Assembly: GCA_022826665.1 (NCBI GenBank)
Contig: JAJDUK010000102.1
Coordinates: 1 to 61,142, forward strand
DNA from: Alphaproteobacteria bacterium
Lineage (GTDB): Bacteria > Pseudomonadota > Alphaproteobacteria > UBA828
Reading direction: 5' to 3'
DNA length: 61,142 bases
The notes beneath the pieces are model-generated. The model saw only the letters and a list, made by a program, of their open reading frames with translations. It was not told the DNA's origin and searched no databases. This document shows, piece by piece, positions 8,560 through 17,356 of this stretch. Every line of letters begins with the position of its first letter. Position 1 is the first letter of the stretch. A program made the translations under genes and the position numbers.

Positions 8560-8588
8560 GAGCGGAGCGAGCGCCCGGCGCTTGAGGG
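8560..8588. repeat. Dispersed extragenic repeat, copy 1
   Basis: GAGCGGAGCGAGCGCCCGGCG (8560-8580) is repeated exactly, in reverse orientation, at 24476-24496. Both copies are followed by TGAGGG after 2 bases. Both lie between genes, consistent with a REP-like family. Confidence 0.6.
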
Positions 8589-8664
8589 ACATGTAAGTTG
8601 CGAGACCGCGGGTTTCGTGTAGGATGCGGCAACACGCGGGAAATCAAGGAAAAACGAGGCTTCG

Positions 8665-9480
8665 ATGGCGGATGCTTCGCCTCTGATGGCGGGCAAGCGG
8701 GGCATCGTGATGGGTGTCGCGAACGCGCGTTCGCTGGCTTGGGGCGTGGCCCATTCACTCGCCGATCACGGCGCGGAGCTGGCCTTCACCTTTCAGGGTG
8801 ACGCCATCGAGAAGCGGCTCAGGCCGCTCGCCGAATCCGTTGGCTCCGATTTCGTCCTTCCCTGCGACGTGACCGACGAGGCGAGCGTCGACGCCACCTT
8901 CGAGGCCATCGCCCGGCGCTGGGGTAGCCTCGACTTCCTGGTCCATGCCATCGCTTACTCCGACAAGGAGGAGCTGAAGGGGCGTTATCTCGACACTACG
9001 CTCGAGAACTTCCAGAACACGCTTCAGGTCTCCTGCTATTCCTTCACCGCGCTGAGCCGCCGCGCCGTGCCGCTGATGGACGGGAACGGCGGCAGCCTGC
9101 TCACCCTCACCTACATGGGCGCCGAGCGCTGGGTGCCGCACTACAACGTGATGGGCGTCGCCAAGGCTGCGCTGGAGGCGAGCGTGCGCTACCTCGCGGC
9201 CGACCTGGGCGACCAGAACATTCGGGTCAACGCGATTTCCGCCGGCCCGATCAAGACCCTGGCCGCCTCCGGCATCGGCGACTTCCGCTACATCATGAAG
9301 TGGAACGAGCTGAACGCCCCGCTCAAGCGCAACGTCACCATCGAGGAGGTGGGCGGCGCCGCCACCTATCTGTTGAGCGATCTGGGCCGCGGCGTCACCG
9401 GCGAGGTCCACCACGTGGACTGCGGCTATCACATCGTCGGCATGAAGCGGCCGGACGCACCCGACATCTCGGTGGTCTAG
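8665..9480 (+). CDS. fabI: Enoyl-[acyl-carrier-protein] reductase (NADH)
   Basis: FabI catalyses the last reduction of each fatty-acid elongation cycle. The 271-residue protein has the FabI nucleotide site ([15 protein letters not shown]), Tyr in LTYMGAERW, and the YNVMGVAK Tyr-x6-Lys pair that separates FabI from other SDRs. The tail ([15 protein letters not shown]) is also typical. FabI is the triclosan and isoniazid-type target. It precedes aroC by 17 bases, an arrangement often seen in alphaproteobacteria. Confidence 0.96.
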   Translation: MADASPLMAGKRGIVMGVANARSLAWGVAHSLADHGAELAFTFQGDAIEKRLRPLAESVGSDFVLPCDVTDEASVDATFEAIARRWGSLDFLVHAIAYSDKEELKGRYLDTTLENFQNTLQVSCYSFTALSRRAVPLMDGNGGSLLTLTYMGAERWVPHYNVMGVAKAALEASVRYLAADLGDQNIRVNAISAGPIKTLAASGIGDFRYIMKWNELNAPLKRNVTIEEVGGAATYLLSDLGRGVTGEVHHVDCGYHIVGMKRPDAPDISVV

Positions 9481-9497
9481 GGCCGCCCCCTTCTGCC

Positions 9498-10556
9498 ATG
9501 GCCAGCAACAGCTTCGGCCTGCTCTTCCGGGTCACGACCTGGGGCGAGAGCCATGGGCCCGCCATTGGCTGCGTCGTCGATGGCGTACCGCCGCGCCTGG
9601 CGCTGGCCGAGTCCGACATCCAGCCCGCGCTCGACCGGCGCCGGCCTGGCACCTCCCGCTTCGTCACCCAGCGGCGCGAGTCCGACACCGTGCGCATCCT
9701 CTCCGGCGTCTTCGAGGGCCAGACCACCGGCACGCCCATCGCGCTCGTGATCGAGAACGAGGACGCGCGCAGCCGCGACTACGGCCCGATCAAGGAGACC
9801 TACCGCCCCGGCCACGCCGACTTCACCTACGACGCGAAGTACGGCATCCGCGACTATCGTGGCGGCGGACGGGCCAGCGCACGGGAGACCGCGATGCGCG
9901 TCGCCGCCGGCGCCATCGCGCAGAAGATTCTGGGCGACGAGGTGACAATCCGGGGTGCGGTCGTCCAGGTGGGCGAGCACGCCGTGGACCGCGCACGCTG
10001 GGACTGGGCGGAGACGGCGGAGAACCCCTTCTTCTGCCCCGACGCCGCCATCGTGCCGGCTTGGGAGGAGGCGCTGGATACCGCCCGCAAGGCCGGCACG
10101 TCCCTCGGCGCCATCATCGAGGTTGAGGCGGACGGTGTGCCGGCGGGCCTGGGCGCACCGGTCTACGGCAAGATCGACGCCGACCTCGCCGCCGCCATGG
10201 TCGGCATCAACGCGGTCAAAGGGGTCGAGATCGGCGCCGGTTTCGCCGCAGCCGCCATGAGCGGCGACGAGATACGCATGGAAGGCGGGCAGCCGCGCTT
10301 CCTCACCAACAATGCCGGCGGCGTGCTCGGCGGCATCACCACAGGGCAGCCGGTCGTGGTGCGCTTCGTGGTCAAGTCCACGAGCTCGATCCGCACGCCG
10401 CGCCGCACCATCACAGCCAAGGGCGACGAGACCGAGGTTTCGACCGAGGGCCGGCACGACCCCTGCGTCGGCATTCGCGCGGTGCCGGTGGGCGAAGCAA
10501 TGATGGCCTGCGTGCTCGCCGACCACCTGCTGCGCCACCGCGCCCAGTGCGGTTGA
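9498..10556 (+). CDS. aroC: Chorismate synthase
   Basis: AroC converts EPSP to chorismate using reduced FMN, the final shikimate-pathway step. The 352-residue length is standard. Signature segments are visible: [14 protein letters not shown] near the N-terminus, and [11 protein letters not shown] and [10 protein letters not shown] further in. ATG 9498 is used; the open frame extends back into fabI without similarity. It follows fabI closely on the same strand. Confidence 0.96.
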   Translation: MASNSFGLLFRVTTWGESHGPAIGCVVDGVPPRLALAESDIQPALDRRRPGTSRFVTQRRESDTVRILSGVFEGQTTGTPIALVIENEDARSRDYGPIKETYRPGHADFTYDAKYGIRDYRGGGRASARETAMRVAAGAIAQKILGDEVTIRGAVVQVGEHAVDRARWDWAETAENPFFCPDAAIVPAWEEALDTARKAGTSLGAIIEVEADGVPAGLGAPVYGKIDADLAAAMVGINAVKGVEIGAGFAAAAMSGDEIRMEGGQPRFLTNNAGGVLGGITTGQPVVVRFVVKSTSSIRTPRRTITAKGDETEVSTEGRHDPCVGIRAVPVGEAMMACVLADHLLRHRAQCG

Positions 10557-10593
10557 AGCGCCGCACGACGTCCACCGCCGAGGGGAGAGAGCC

Positions 10594-11184
10594 ATGCCGG
10601 CCAAGCGAACGGCACGCAAGGCGGAGCGTGTCCACGCGCTGCGTCTGCCCGATCAGCGCAAGAATCCGCCCGAGATCCGCGCCGTCTTCGAGCGCTGCCT
10701 GGAGAAGATCGGCTTCGTGCCCAACGTGCTCCGCTCCTACACGCTCCGCCCGCGCAAGTTCGAGCTGTTCCGCCGCTACAACAACGAGCTGATGCTGGGC
10801 GAGTCCGGCCTCTCGGCGCTGGAGCGGGAGATGATCGCGGTCGTCGTTTCCTGCGTGAACCACTGCCACTACTGCCTGGTGGCGCATGGCGCGCAGGTGC
10901 GCGTCCTCTCGGGCGATCCGGTCCTGGGCGACCAGCTCGTCGCCAACTACCGCGCGGCGCCGCTCTCCCGCCGCCAGCGCGCCATGCTGGACTTCACCTG
11001 GAAGCTCAGCGAGAGCCCGGATTCCGTAGGCACCGCCGACCGCACCGCGCTGAAGAAGGCGGGCTTCAGCGACGAGGATATCTTCGACATCGCCGAGGTC
11101 GCGGGCTTCTACAACATGACCAACCGGCTGGCCGCCGCCATCGATATGCGCCCCAACCGAGAGTATTACGAGATGGGGCGCTGA
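10594..11184 (+). CDS. Peroxidase-related protein, AhpD/carboxymuconolactone decarboxylase fold
   Basis: The 196-residue helical protein has the AhpD-like active site CVNHCHYCLVAHG: a CxxC-type pair with a nearby His, preceded by Glu in LEREMIAVVV. Members reduce peroxides through the Cys pair. It starts 37 bases after aroC with GGGGAGAGAGCC before ATG, and ends just before a bidirectional terminator, so it may be the last gene of the fabI-aroC unit. Confidence 0.85.
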   Translation: MPAKRTARKAERVHALRLPDQRKNPPEIRAVFERCLEKIGFVPNVLRSYTLRPRKFELFRRYNNELMLGESGLSALEREMIAVVVSCVNHCHYCLVAHGAQVRVLSGDPVLGDQLVANYRAAPLSRRQRAMLDFTWKLSESPDSVGTADRTALKKAGFSDEDIFDIAEVAGFYNMTNRLAAAIDMRPNREYYEMGR

Positions 11185-11190
11185 CGACGC

Positions 11191-11233
11191 GCCAAGGGCC
11201 TGCCCCCTGACGGGACAGGCCCTTTCGCTTGGC
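11191..11233. terminator. Bidirectional hairpin terminator
   Basis: AAGGGCCTG (from 11194) pairs with CAGGCCCTT (to 11224), extended by further C-G pairs around a short loop. It sits between the converging AhpD-like and rpoH genes and can serve both strands. Confidence 0.75.
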
Positions 11234-11248
11234 GATGTTCTTTCCGGG

Positions 11249-12154
11249 CTAGGCGTGCGCGGCTGACGCCGCTTCCTCCCGCTGTTTGCGGTGCGCGGCG
11301 CGCATGGCCTTCTGCAGCTTCTTGAAGGCCCGCTCCTCGATCTGGCGGATGCGCTCGCGAGAGACGCCGTATTCCTTGCTGAGCTCTTCCAGCGTCAAAG
11401 GCTCTTCTCTCAGGCGCCTCTCGGCCAGGATGTGCTGCTCGCGGTCGGTGAGCACCTCCAGCGAATCGCGGAAGAGCTGCCTGCGGTGGTCGAGCTCGTT
11501 CGCTTCGAGGACAGTGGTCTCCTGGCTCTCGGTGGAATCTTCGAGCCAGTCCTGCCACTCGCCGCCGCCTTCCTCGCGGATCGGCGCGTTGAGCGACTGA
11601 TCGGGGCCGGTCATCCTCCGGTTCATGGAGATCACGTCGTTTTCAGAGACGTTGAGCGCGGTCGCGATATGCTCGACCTGTTCCGGCGTCAGGTCGCCGT
11701 CGTCGATCGCCTCGATCTCGCCTTTCAGCTTGCGCAGGTTGAAGAAGAGCTTCTTCTGCGCGGCCGTGGTGCCCATCTTCACCAGCGACCAGGAGTGCAG
11801 GATGTATTCCTGCATCGAGGCGCGAATCCACCACATGGCGTAAGTGGCGAGGCGGAAGCCGCGGTCCGGATCGAAGCGCTTGACCGCCTGCATGAGGCCG
11901 ATGTTGCCCTCGGAAATCAGCTCGCCCACCGGGAGGCCGTAGCCGCGATAGCCCATCGCGATCTTGGCCACCAGGCGCAGGTGGCTGGTTACGAGCCGGT
12001 GCGCCGCCTCGGCGTCATCGTGCTCGCGCCAGCGCTTGGCCAGCATGAACTCCTCCTCGGGCGTGAGGAGCGGAAATTGGCGGATCTCGCGGAGATAGCG
12101 GGAGACGCTGCTCCCCTCCGGTGTCGCCGGTATCGGAACGGCACGCGCTGCCAT
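11249..12154 (-). CDS. rpoH: RNA polymerase sigma factor RpoH (sigma-32)
   Basis: Heat-shock sigma factor of 301 residues. Region 2 (SEGNIGLMQAVKRFDPDRGF, then ATYAMWWIRASMQEYI) is followed by the RpoH box QKKLFFNLR at 133-141, which distinguishes it from RpoD and RpoS. Region 4 (LSKEYGVSRERIRQIEERAF) contacts the -35. Length and C-terminus match alphaproteobacterial RpoH. It lies 130 bases downstream of an rluD-type gene on the same strand. Confidence 0.96.
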   Translation of the reverse strand: MAARAVPIPATPEGSSVSRYLREIRQFPLLTPEEEFMLAKRWREHDDAEAAHRLVTSHLRLVAKIAMGYRGYGLPVGELISEGNIGLMQAVKRFDPDRGFRLATYAMWWIRASMQEYILHSWSLVKMGTTAAQKKLFFNLRKLKGEIEAIDDGDLTPEQVEHIATALNVSENDVISMNRRMTGPDQSLNAPIREEGGGEWQDWLEDSTESQETTVLEANELDHRRQLFRDSLEVLTDREQHILAERRLREEPLTLEELSKEYGVSRERIRQIEERAFKKLQKAMRAAHRKQREEAASAAHA

Positions 12155-12284
12155 TGTTCCATCCCTCCTCTAAACCGAGACGCCCCGGCGCCCCGCCGGC
12201 CCCGCGCCGCGTTATGCTGCGTCTGCGAAGCCGTATATGGAATTTGCGCTCAAATTAGGCGTTTTCAAGGCAATTCGTCTTATA

Positions 12285-13277
12285 TCAAGCCTTTGTGATG
12301 CTTATGTCATCGCCCGCATTTGCCGCCGCGATCAGAGCGTTCATGTCGGCGGGCAGCGGGCTCTCGAAGGCAAGCGCCGCGCCGCTCACGGGGTGGACGA
12401 AGCTCAAAGCGGCGGCATGTAGCGCCTGGCGGGGGCAAAGCGCAAGCGTTTTGTGCCAACGCTCGTCGAGACCCCGTCGCCTCGCGCCGCCATAGAGCGC
12501 ATCGCCCACCAGCGGATGGTCCCGGTGCGCCATGTGGACCCTGATCTGGTGGGTGCGCCCGGTCTCCAGCCGGCATTCGACGAGGCTCCAGAGCGGCTCC
12601 AGCAGCTTCAGCACGCGATAGTGCGTAACCGCAGCCTTGCCGCCGCTTGCGCGCACCGCCATCCGCTTGCGATTGCGCGGATCACGGCCGATGGCGCCCT
12701 CGATCCGCCCCTCGGCAGGCCGCGGTACCCCCCAGACCACCGCCCGATAGGTGCGGCTCAGCCGTCGCGTCGCGAACCGCTCAGACAGCCCCTGATGGGC
12801 GGCGTCGTGCTTGGCCGCCACCATGAGGCCGCTCGTGTCCTTGTCGAGGCGGTGGACGATGCCGGGCCGCCGCACGCCGCCGATGCCGGACAGGCTCGCG
12901 CCGCAATGGGCGAGCAGCGCGTTGACCAGCGTGCGGTCGGGGTTGCCCGGCGCCGGGTGAACCACCAGCCCGGCGGGCTTGTCCACCACGATCAGATGCT
13001 CGTCCTCGTAAGCGACCTGGAGCGGAATCGCCTGCGCGCGGGGCGTCTCGTCCACCGGCGGCGGGATGACCAGCGTCACCGCCTGGCCCGGTTTGACCCG
13101 ATATCCGGGCTCCGTTATCGTCGCGCCCGCGATCGAGACCCGGCCGGTCTCGATCAAGTTCTTAAGCCGGGAGCGTGACAGCGCCGGCACGCGGTCCGCC
13201 AGGAGTCGGTCGAGCCGCGCGCGAGCGTCCGCCCGAGCGACGGTGAACCGGCGGCGCGTTTCGGCGACGGTGCTCAT
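12285..13277 (-). CDS. rluD: Ribosomal large-subunit pseudouridine synthase, RluA family (RluD-type)
   Basis: 330 residues: an N-terminal S4 RNA-binding domain (SRSRLKNLIETGRV at 34-47) and the RluA catalytic motif HRLDKDTSG at 142-150, with Asp145 as nucleophile. Size, S4 domain and position next to rpoH fit RluD, which modifies helix 69 of 23S rRNA, though RluC-type specificity cannot be excluded. A small DUF6476-like membrane protein is divergent 14 bases away. Confidence 0.88.
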   Translation of the reverse strand: MSTVAETRRRFTVARADARARLDRLLADRVPALSRSRLKNLIETGRVSIAGATITEPGYRVKPGQAVTLVIPPPVDETPRAQAIPLQVAYEDEHLIVVDKPAGLVVHPAPGNPDRTLVNALLAHCGASLSGIGGVRRPGIVHRLDKDTSGLMVAAKHDAAHQGLSERFATRRLSRTYRAVVWGVPRPAEGRIEGAIGRDPRNRKRMAVRASGGKAAVTHYRVLKLLEPLWSLVECRLETGRTHQIRVHMAHRDHPLVGDALYGGARRRGLDERWHKTLALCPRQALHAAALSFVHPVSGAALAFESPLPADMNALIAAANAGDDISITKA

Positions 13278-13291
13278 ATCCGGTACGGGCC

Positions 13292-13648
13292 ATGATCACC
13301 TATCTCAAGATCATCGTCATCGTTCTCGGGGTGATGATTGCGGCGGGGCTCGTCGTCATCGGCATCAAGCTTGTCGAGAAGGGCGACGAGCTGGCCGAAC
13401 TCAGCGAGGATGACGGCGAGACGGCGGCGGATGATTGGGGCGCCAGCGCCCTGTCGGAGGCCGCGGCCCCCTTGCCCACGCCCGCCGACCTGGGGCTGTC
13501 CGCGGGCTCGCAGGTGCGGCGGATGACCGCCGCGGGCCATCGGCTCATCCTCGTGGTGGCCGTGCCGGATGCGGGCGAGCGGATCGTGATTGTCGACCTG
13601 CGCAACGGCGGCATGGTCGCGAATATCGGGCTCGAGAGCGCGCCGTGA
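13292..13648 (+). CDS. Small single-span membrane protein (DUF6476-like)
   Basis: 118 residues, with one N-terminal membrane helix (about residues 4-26) and an acidic linker. A C-terminal beta-rich part (ILVVAVPDAGERIVIVDLRNG) probably faces the periplasm. This resembles the DUF6476 family found beside rluD genes in alphaproteobacteria; function unknown. It is divergent from the rluD-type gene with only 14 bases between starts, so the promoters overlap coding sequence. Confidence 0.7.
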   Translation: MITYLKIIVIVLGVMIAAGLVVIGIKLVEKGDELAELSEDDGETAADDWGASALSEAAAPLPTPADLGLSAGSQVRRMTAAGHRLILVVAVPDAGERIVIVDLRNGGMVANIGLESAP

Positions 13649-13670
13649 GCGTCGCGCGGGAACGCGTGCG

Positions 13671-14120
13671 GTGAGTATCGCGCGGGTCCGGCTCTCGACG
13701 GCGCAGTTGCAAGCCATCGAGCGGGCGGCGGAGGCGGCTTACCCCGAGGAGGCCTGCGGCCTGCTGGTTGGTCACTCCGAGCCGGGCGGGGCTTGGCAGG
13801 TAAGCGCGGTGGAGGAGAGCGCAAACGTCGCGGAGCCGCCGCGCACACGACGCTTCGAGGTCGATCCCAAGCTCCGGCTCAGGCTGGAGCGCGAGCTTCG
13901 GGAGAGCCCTGATTCGGTCGTCGGCGTCTACCACTCTCATCCCAACGGCAGCGCCAAACCTTCGGAGACGGACGTCTCGATGATCTTCGAGCCCGACATG
14001 GTCTGGCTGATCACCGCCGTCACAGACGGCAGGGCGGGTGCGACCAAGGCTTACAAGCCGAGCGAGGACGGCGCGGCCTTCCAGCCGCTCGGGCTTGACC
14101 TCGGCGGCGAAGAGGCGTGA
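13671..14120 (+). CDS. JAMM (Mov34/MPN/PAD-1) metalloprotease-like protein
   Basis: A compact 149-residue JAMM domain with all zinc ligands: Glu27 (EEACG), His88 and His90 (HSHP) and Asp101 of H-x-H-x10-D. Stand-alone prokaryotic JAMM proteins cleave after Gly-Gly-type tails or release cysteine from sulfur-carrier proteins (the Mec model). It starts at GTG 13671, 22 bases after the membrane protein, and is followed by threonine aldolase. A rhodanese and a class V aminotransferase lie further along the strand. No ThiS/MoaD-type carrier gene is visible in the run. Confidence 0.85.
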   Translation: MSIARVRLSTAQLQAIERAAEAAYPEEACGLLVGHSEPGGAWQVSAVEESANVAEPPRTRRFEVDPKLRLRLERELRESPDSVVGVYHSHPNGSAKPSETDVSMIFEPDMVWLITAVTDGRAGATKAYKPSEDGAAFQPLGLDLGGEEA

Positions 14121-14142
14121 GCCGGTAGGAGGCACGGAGCAG

Positions 14143-15192
14143 ATGGATTTTCGCAGCGATAACGTGGCCTCCGCCGCGCCGGAGATCGTGGATGCCGTGG
14201 CGGAGGCCGCGCGCGGAAGCGCCACTCCCTATGGCGGCGATCCCTGGACCGAGGGCCTGGAGCCCGCGTTCTCCGAGCTTTTCGAAACCAAGGTGAAGGT
14301 CTTCCCGGTGGTGACCGGGACCGCCGCGAACTCCGTCACGGTCGCGACGCTGACCCCGCCCTGGGGCGTGATCTACGCGGGCCGCGCCGCTCACGTCGAG
14401 AACGACGAGTGCGGCGCGCCCGAGTTCATGACCGGCGGCGCCAAGGTCACCGGCATCGACGAGCGCTTCGGCAAGATCCAGCCCCAAGCGCTGGAGGCGG
14501 CGCTCGATGCCGCCGGCACGGGCGAGGTGCACTGGTCGCAGCCGGCATGCCTCAGCCTCACCCAGCCGACCGAGATGGGCCAGATCTACACGCCGGGCGA
14601 GCTTGCGGTGCTGACCGGGATCGCGCGCCGCCACGCGCTTGCCGTCCATATGGATGGCGCCCGCTTCGCCAATGCTGTGGCTGCCAGCGGGGAGAGCCCG
14701 GCGGCGCTCACGTGGCGGGCCGGCGTCGACGCGCTCTCCTTCGGCGCGACCAAGAACGGCGCGCTGGCGGCCGAGGCCATCGTGCTCTTCGGCGATAAGC
14801 GCGCAGGCGAGCTCGCCTTCCGCCACAAGCGGGCGGGACAGCTCCTCTCCAAGATGCGCTTCGTCTCGGCCCAGCTCGCGGCCTACATCGCGGACGGCCT
14901 CTGGCTCAGGCTGGCGGAGCAGGCGAACAGCCAAGCGCGTCGGCTCGCCCGGGGCCTGGAGGCGGTGCCCGGCGCCTCGCTCGCGGCGCCCATCGAGGCC
15001 AACGAGCTCTTCGTCACGCTGCCCCGCCCGGTGATCGACGGGCTCGCCGAGGCCGGCGTCCTCTTCTACCCGTGGCCGGAGACCGATCCCGCGACCACGA
15101 CGATCCGCCTCGTCACCCGGCACGACACCGACCCGGCCGAGGTTGATCGGCTGGTCGAGACCGCGCACGAACTCGCCACCGCAGCCGCGTAG
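14143..15192 (+). CDS. Low-specificity threonine aldolase-like beta-eliminating lyase
   Basis: A PLP enzyme of 349 residues, fold type I. HMDGAR (169-174) contains the cofactor-ring Asp171, and SFGATKNG contains the Schiff-base Lys204. Such enzymes split L-allo-threonine or related beta-hydroxy amino acids into glycine and an aldehyde. GTAGGAGG precedes ATG 14143. It lies in a run with RidA-like and rhodanese proteins. Confidence 0.87.
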   Translation: MDFRSDNVASAAPEIVDAVAEAARGSATPYGGDPWTEGLEPAFSELFETKVKVFPVVTGTAANSVTVATLTPPWGVIYAGRAAHVENDECGAPEFMTGGAKVTGIDERFGKIQPQALEAALDAAGTGEVHWSQPACLSLTQPTEMGQIYTPGELAVLTGIARRHALAVHMDGARFANAVAASGESPAALTWRAGVDALSFGATKNGALAAEAIVLFGDKRAGELAFRHKRAGQLLSKMRFVSAQLAAYIADGLWLRLAEQANSQARRLARGLEAVPGASLAAPIEANELFVTLPRPVIDGLAEAGVLFYPWPETDPATTTIRLVTRHDTDPAEVDRLVETAHELATAAA

Positions 15193-15277
15193 CTCGCCGG
15201 CGGGCCGTGACCCTGGCACGACCTCCGGGCTAGAGTGCGCGGACCAAGGATACAGACCGAATTGGGGAGGACTCACC

Positions 15278-15670
15278 ATGCTGAAGCGGCACAATCCCGC
15301 CACCGTCGTCGAGGCCTATGGCGGCGGCTACAGCCAGGCGCTGGAGATCCCGGCGGGCGCCCGGCTCATGTTCACCGCAGGCCAGGTGGGCGTGGCGCCC
15401 GACGGCACCACGGCCGACGGCTTCGCCGCCCAGGCCGATCAGACCTGGGCCAACGTTTTGGCTTTGCTCGCCGAGGGCGGCATGGGCGTCGAGGACATCG
15501 TCAAGATCACCGGCTACATCGTGGGCTCTGAGAACTTCCCGGCCTACGCGGCGGCACGGAAGAAGGCGCTCGGCGGTATCCGCCCGGCATCCACCGGGAT
15601 CATCGTGCCGGCGCTCGCGCTGCCGGAGTGGTTGGTCGAGATCGAGGCGGTGGCCTCGAAAGTGGACTGA
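15278..15670 (+). CDS. RidA (YjgF/YER057c/UK114) family protein
   Basis: 130 residues of chorismate-mutase-like RidA fold (MFTAGQVG, then VEDIVKITGYIVG). RidA proteins hydrolyse reactive enamines or imines from PLP enzymes. The catalytic Arg usually found in a P-A-R motif is Ser105 here (PAST), so imine deamination as in true RidA is doubtful. A role in binding or in another hydrolysis is possible. GGGGAGGA precedes ATG. Confidence 0.85.
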   Translation: MLKRHNPATVVEAYGGGYSQALEIPAGARLMFTAGQVGVAPDGTTADGFAAQADQTWANVLALLAEGGMGVEDIVKITGYIVGSENFPAYAAARKKALGGIRPASTGIIVPALALPEWLVEIEAVASKVD

Positions 15671-15716
15671 GCGGGCGCTTCGCCCACCCGGTGACCGCAG
15701 CGGGAGGAGAGGGACC

Positions 15717-16091
15717 ATGGTGACTCCATCCATGCAATTGATCGGCGAGGCGCTGGCCGAGGTCGCCAGCATCTCGGTGGACGAGGCGCTGGCGCTGGTT
15801 GACGGCGGCGATGCGGTCTTCGTCGACGTGCGCGAGCGGGCCGAGCACGATGCCGGCGCCATCGCCGGCGCCGTGGCCGCCCCGCGCGGCTTCCTGGAGT
15901 TCATCGCCGACCCGACCTCGCCGATGCACAACGCGTCGCTCTCCTCCGGCAAGCGGCTGGTGATCTACTGCGCCTCCGGCGGCCGCTCCGCGCTCGCGAC
16001 CAAGACCCTGCAAGACATGGGCTATTCGGGGGTCGCGAACCTCACCGGCGGCTTCCAGGCCTGGACCGAGGTCGGCGGCCCCACCGAATGA
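15717..16091 (+). CDS. Single-domain rhodanese (sulfurtransferase)
   Basis: 124-residue rhodanese domain: VFVDVRERAEHDAG near 35-48, and the active loop CASGGRS at 85-91 with persulfide Cys85. It moves sulfane sulfur between thiols. GGGAGGAGAGGG precedes ATG 15717. Its stop overlaps the next gene start as ATGA, so the two are translationally coupled. Confidence 0.9.
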   Translation: MVTPSMQLIGEALAEVASISVDEALALVDGGDAVFVDVRERAEHDAGAIAGAVAAPRGFLEFIADPTSPMHNASLSSGKRLVIYCASGGRSALATKTLQDMGYSGVANLTGGFQAWTEVGGPTE

Positions 16092-17341
16092 CGGAAGGAG
16101 CGGCTGGCGGCATGTCGCCGCCGCTCGATACCGCCTTCGCCCGCGCGCACTTCCCGGCGCTCGCGGGCCCCTGGGCGCTGTTCGAGAACGCGGGCGGCAC
16201 CCTCGCCGCGGAGCAGGTGCTCGACCGCATCCGCACCTACATGGCCGAGTACCAGGTGCAGCCGGGCGCGGCCTATCCGGCGTCCGCCCGCGCGGCCGAG
16301 ATGATCGCGGAGAGCCACCGGGCGATGGCCGCGATGATCAACGCCCAGCCCGAAGAGGTGATGATCGGGCCCTCCACCTCCATGAACGTGTTCCTCCTGG
16401 CCCAGGCGCTCAAGCCCGGCCTCGGCGAAGGCGACGAGGTCGTCGTCACCAATCTCGACCACGAGGCGAACGTCGGCGCCTGGCGCAAGCTCTCAGGCGA
16501 AGGGATCACGGTACGCGAGTGGCGCTTCGATCGGGAGAGCTTCGCGCTGGAGCCGGCGGGGCTCGCGGCGCTGCTGAACGAGCGCACGCGCCTGGTCTGC
16601 TTCGGCCACTGCTCCAACATCACCGGCGGCTTCACCGACGTGCCGGCACTGGTGCGCACGATCCACGACGCCGGCGCGCTGGCTTGCGTGGACGGCGTCG
16701 CCTACGCGCCGCATCGTGCGATCGACGTGAAGGCGTGGGACGTCGATTTCTACCTCTGCTCCACCTACAAGCTCTACGGGCCGCACTTGGCACTCCTCTA
16801 CGGCAAGCGCGCGCACTTCGAGCGGGCGGCACCGCTCAATCATGTCTTCCTGGACGACGAGCTGCCGCTGAAGCTGAATCCAGGCGGCCCCAACCATGAG
16901 CTGAGTGCGGGCCTTGCCGGCGTCACCGCCTATCTCGACGCGCTCCACGCCCACCACGAGGGTGAATCCAATCTCCCGCTCCACGGCCGCCTCGCCGCGA
17001 TCTTCGAGCGCATCGCGGCGTATGAGGAGGCGCTGGTCGCGCCGCTGCTGGAGTTCCTCGCAGCCAAGCCCGGAGTCCGCCTGATCGGCAATCCGACCGC
17101 CGACCGCCACGCGCGCGCGCCCACGGTCGCCTTCGCAGTGGAGGGGCGCGATGCCGGCGAGATCGCCCGCGCCGTCGCCGCGCACCGGGTGGCCATCGGC
17201 GCCGGCGACTTCTACGCCGCCCGCTGCATCGAGGCCCTGGGCCTCGCAACCCAGGGCGGCGTGGTTCGCGCCAGCATGGTCCATTACAACACGGCGGACG
17301 AGGTCGAACGCCTGATCCGCGCCCTGGACGAAGCGATCTAA
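16088..17341 (+). CDS. Class V aminotransferase, cysteine-desulfurase-like
   Basis: PLP protein of 417 residues: NLDHEANV around 122-129, ACVDGVAYAPH around 199-209, and the Schiff-base Lys228 in STYKLYGPH. It resembles the cysteine desulfurase-like subfamily, but the mobile catalytic Cys loop of SufS/IscS (R-x-G-x-HC) is not seen. Desulfurase activity is therefore an inference from family and from ATGA coupling to a rhodanese. It ends the plus-strand run. Confidence 0.82.
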   Translation: MTEGAAGGMSPPLDTAFARAHFPALAGPWALFENAGGTLAAEQVLDRIRTYMAEYQVQPGAAYPASARAAEMIAESHRAMAAMINAQPEEVMIGPSTSMNVFLLAQALKPGLGEGDEVVVTNLDHEANVGAWRKLSGEGITVREWRFDRESFALEPAGLAALLNERTRLVCFGHCSNITGGFTDVPALVRTIHDAGALACVDGVAYAPHRAIDVKAWDVDFYLCSTYKLYGPHLALLYGKRAHFERAAPLNHVFLDDELPLKLNPGGPNHELSAGLAGVTAYLDALHAHHEGESNLPLHGRLAAIFERIAAYEEALVAPLLEFLAAKPGVRLIGNPTADRHARAPTVAFAVEGRDAGEIARAVAAHRVAIGAGDFYAARCIEALGLATQGGVVRASMVHYNTADEVERLIRALDEAI

Positions 17342-17356
17342 GCGGCGGCCAAATTC

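Noticed and set aside
12155-12284. Sigma-32 promoter before rpoH
   Set aside because: CTTGAA and CATATA are present on the minus strand, but their spacing is about 24 bases, too long for a functional promoter of that class.
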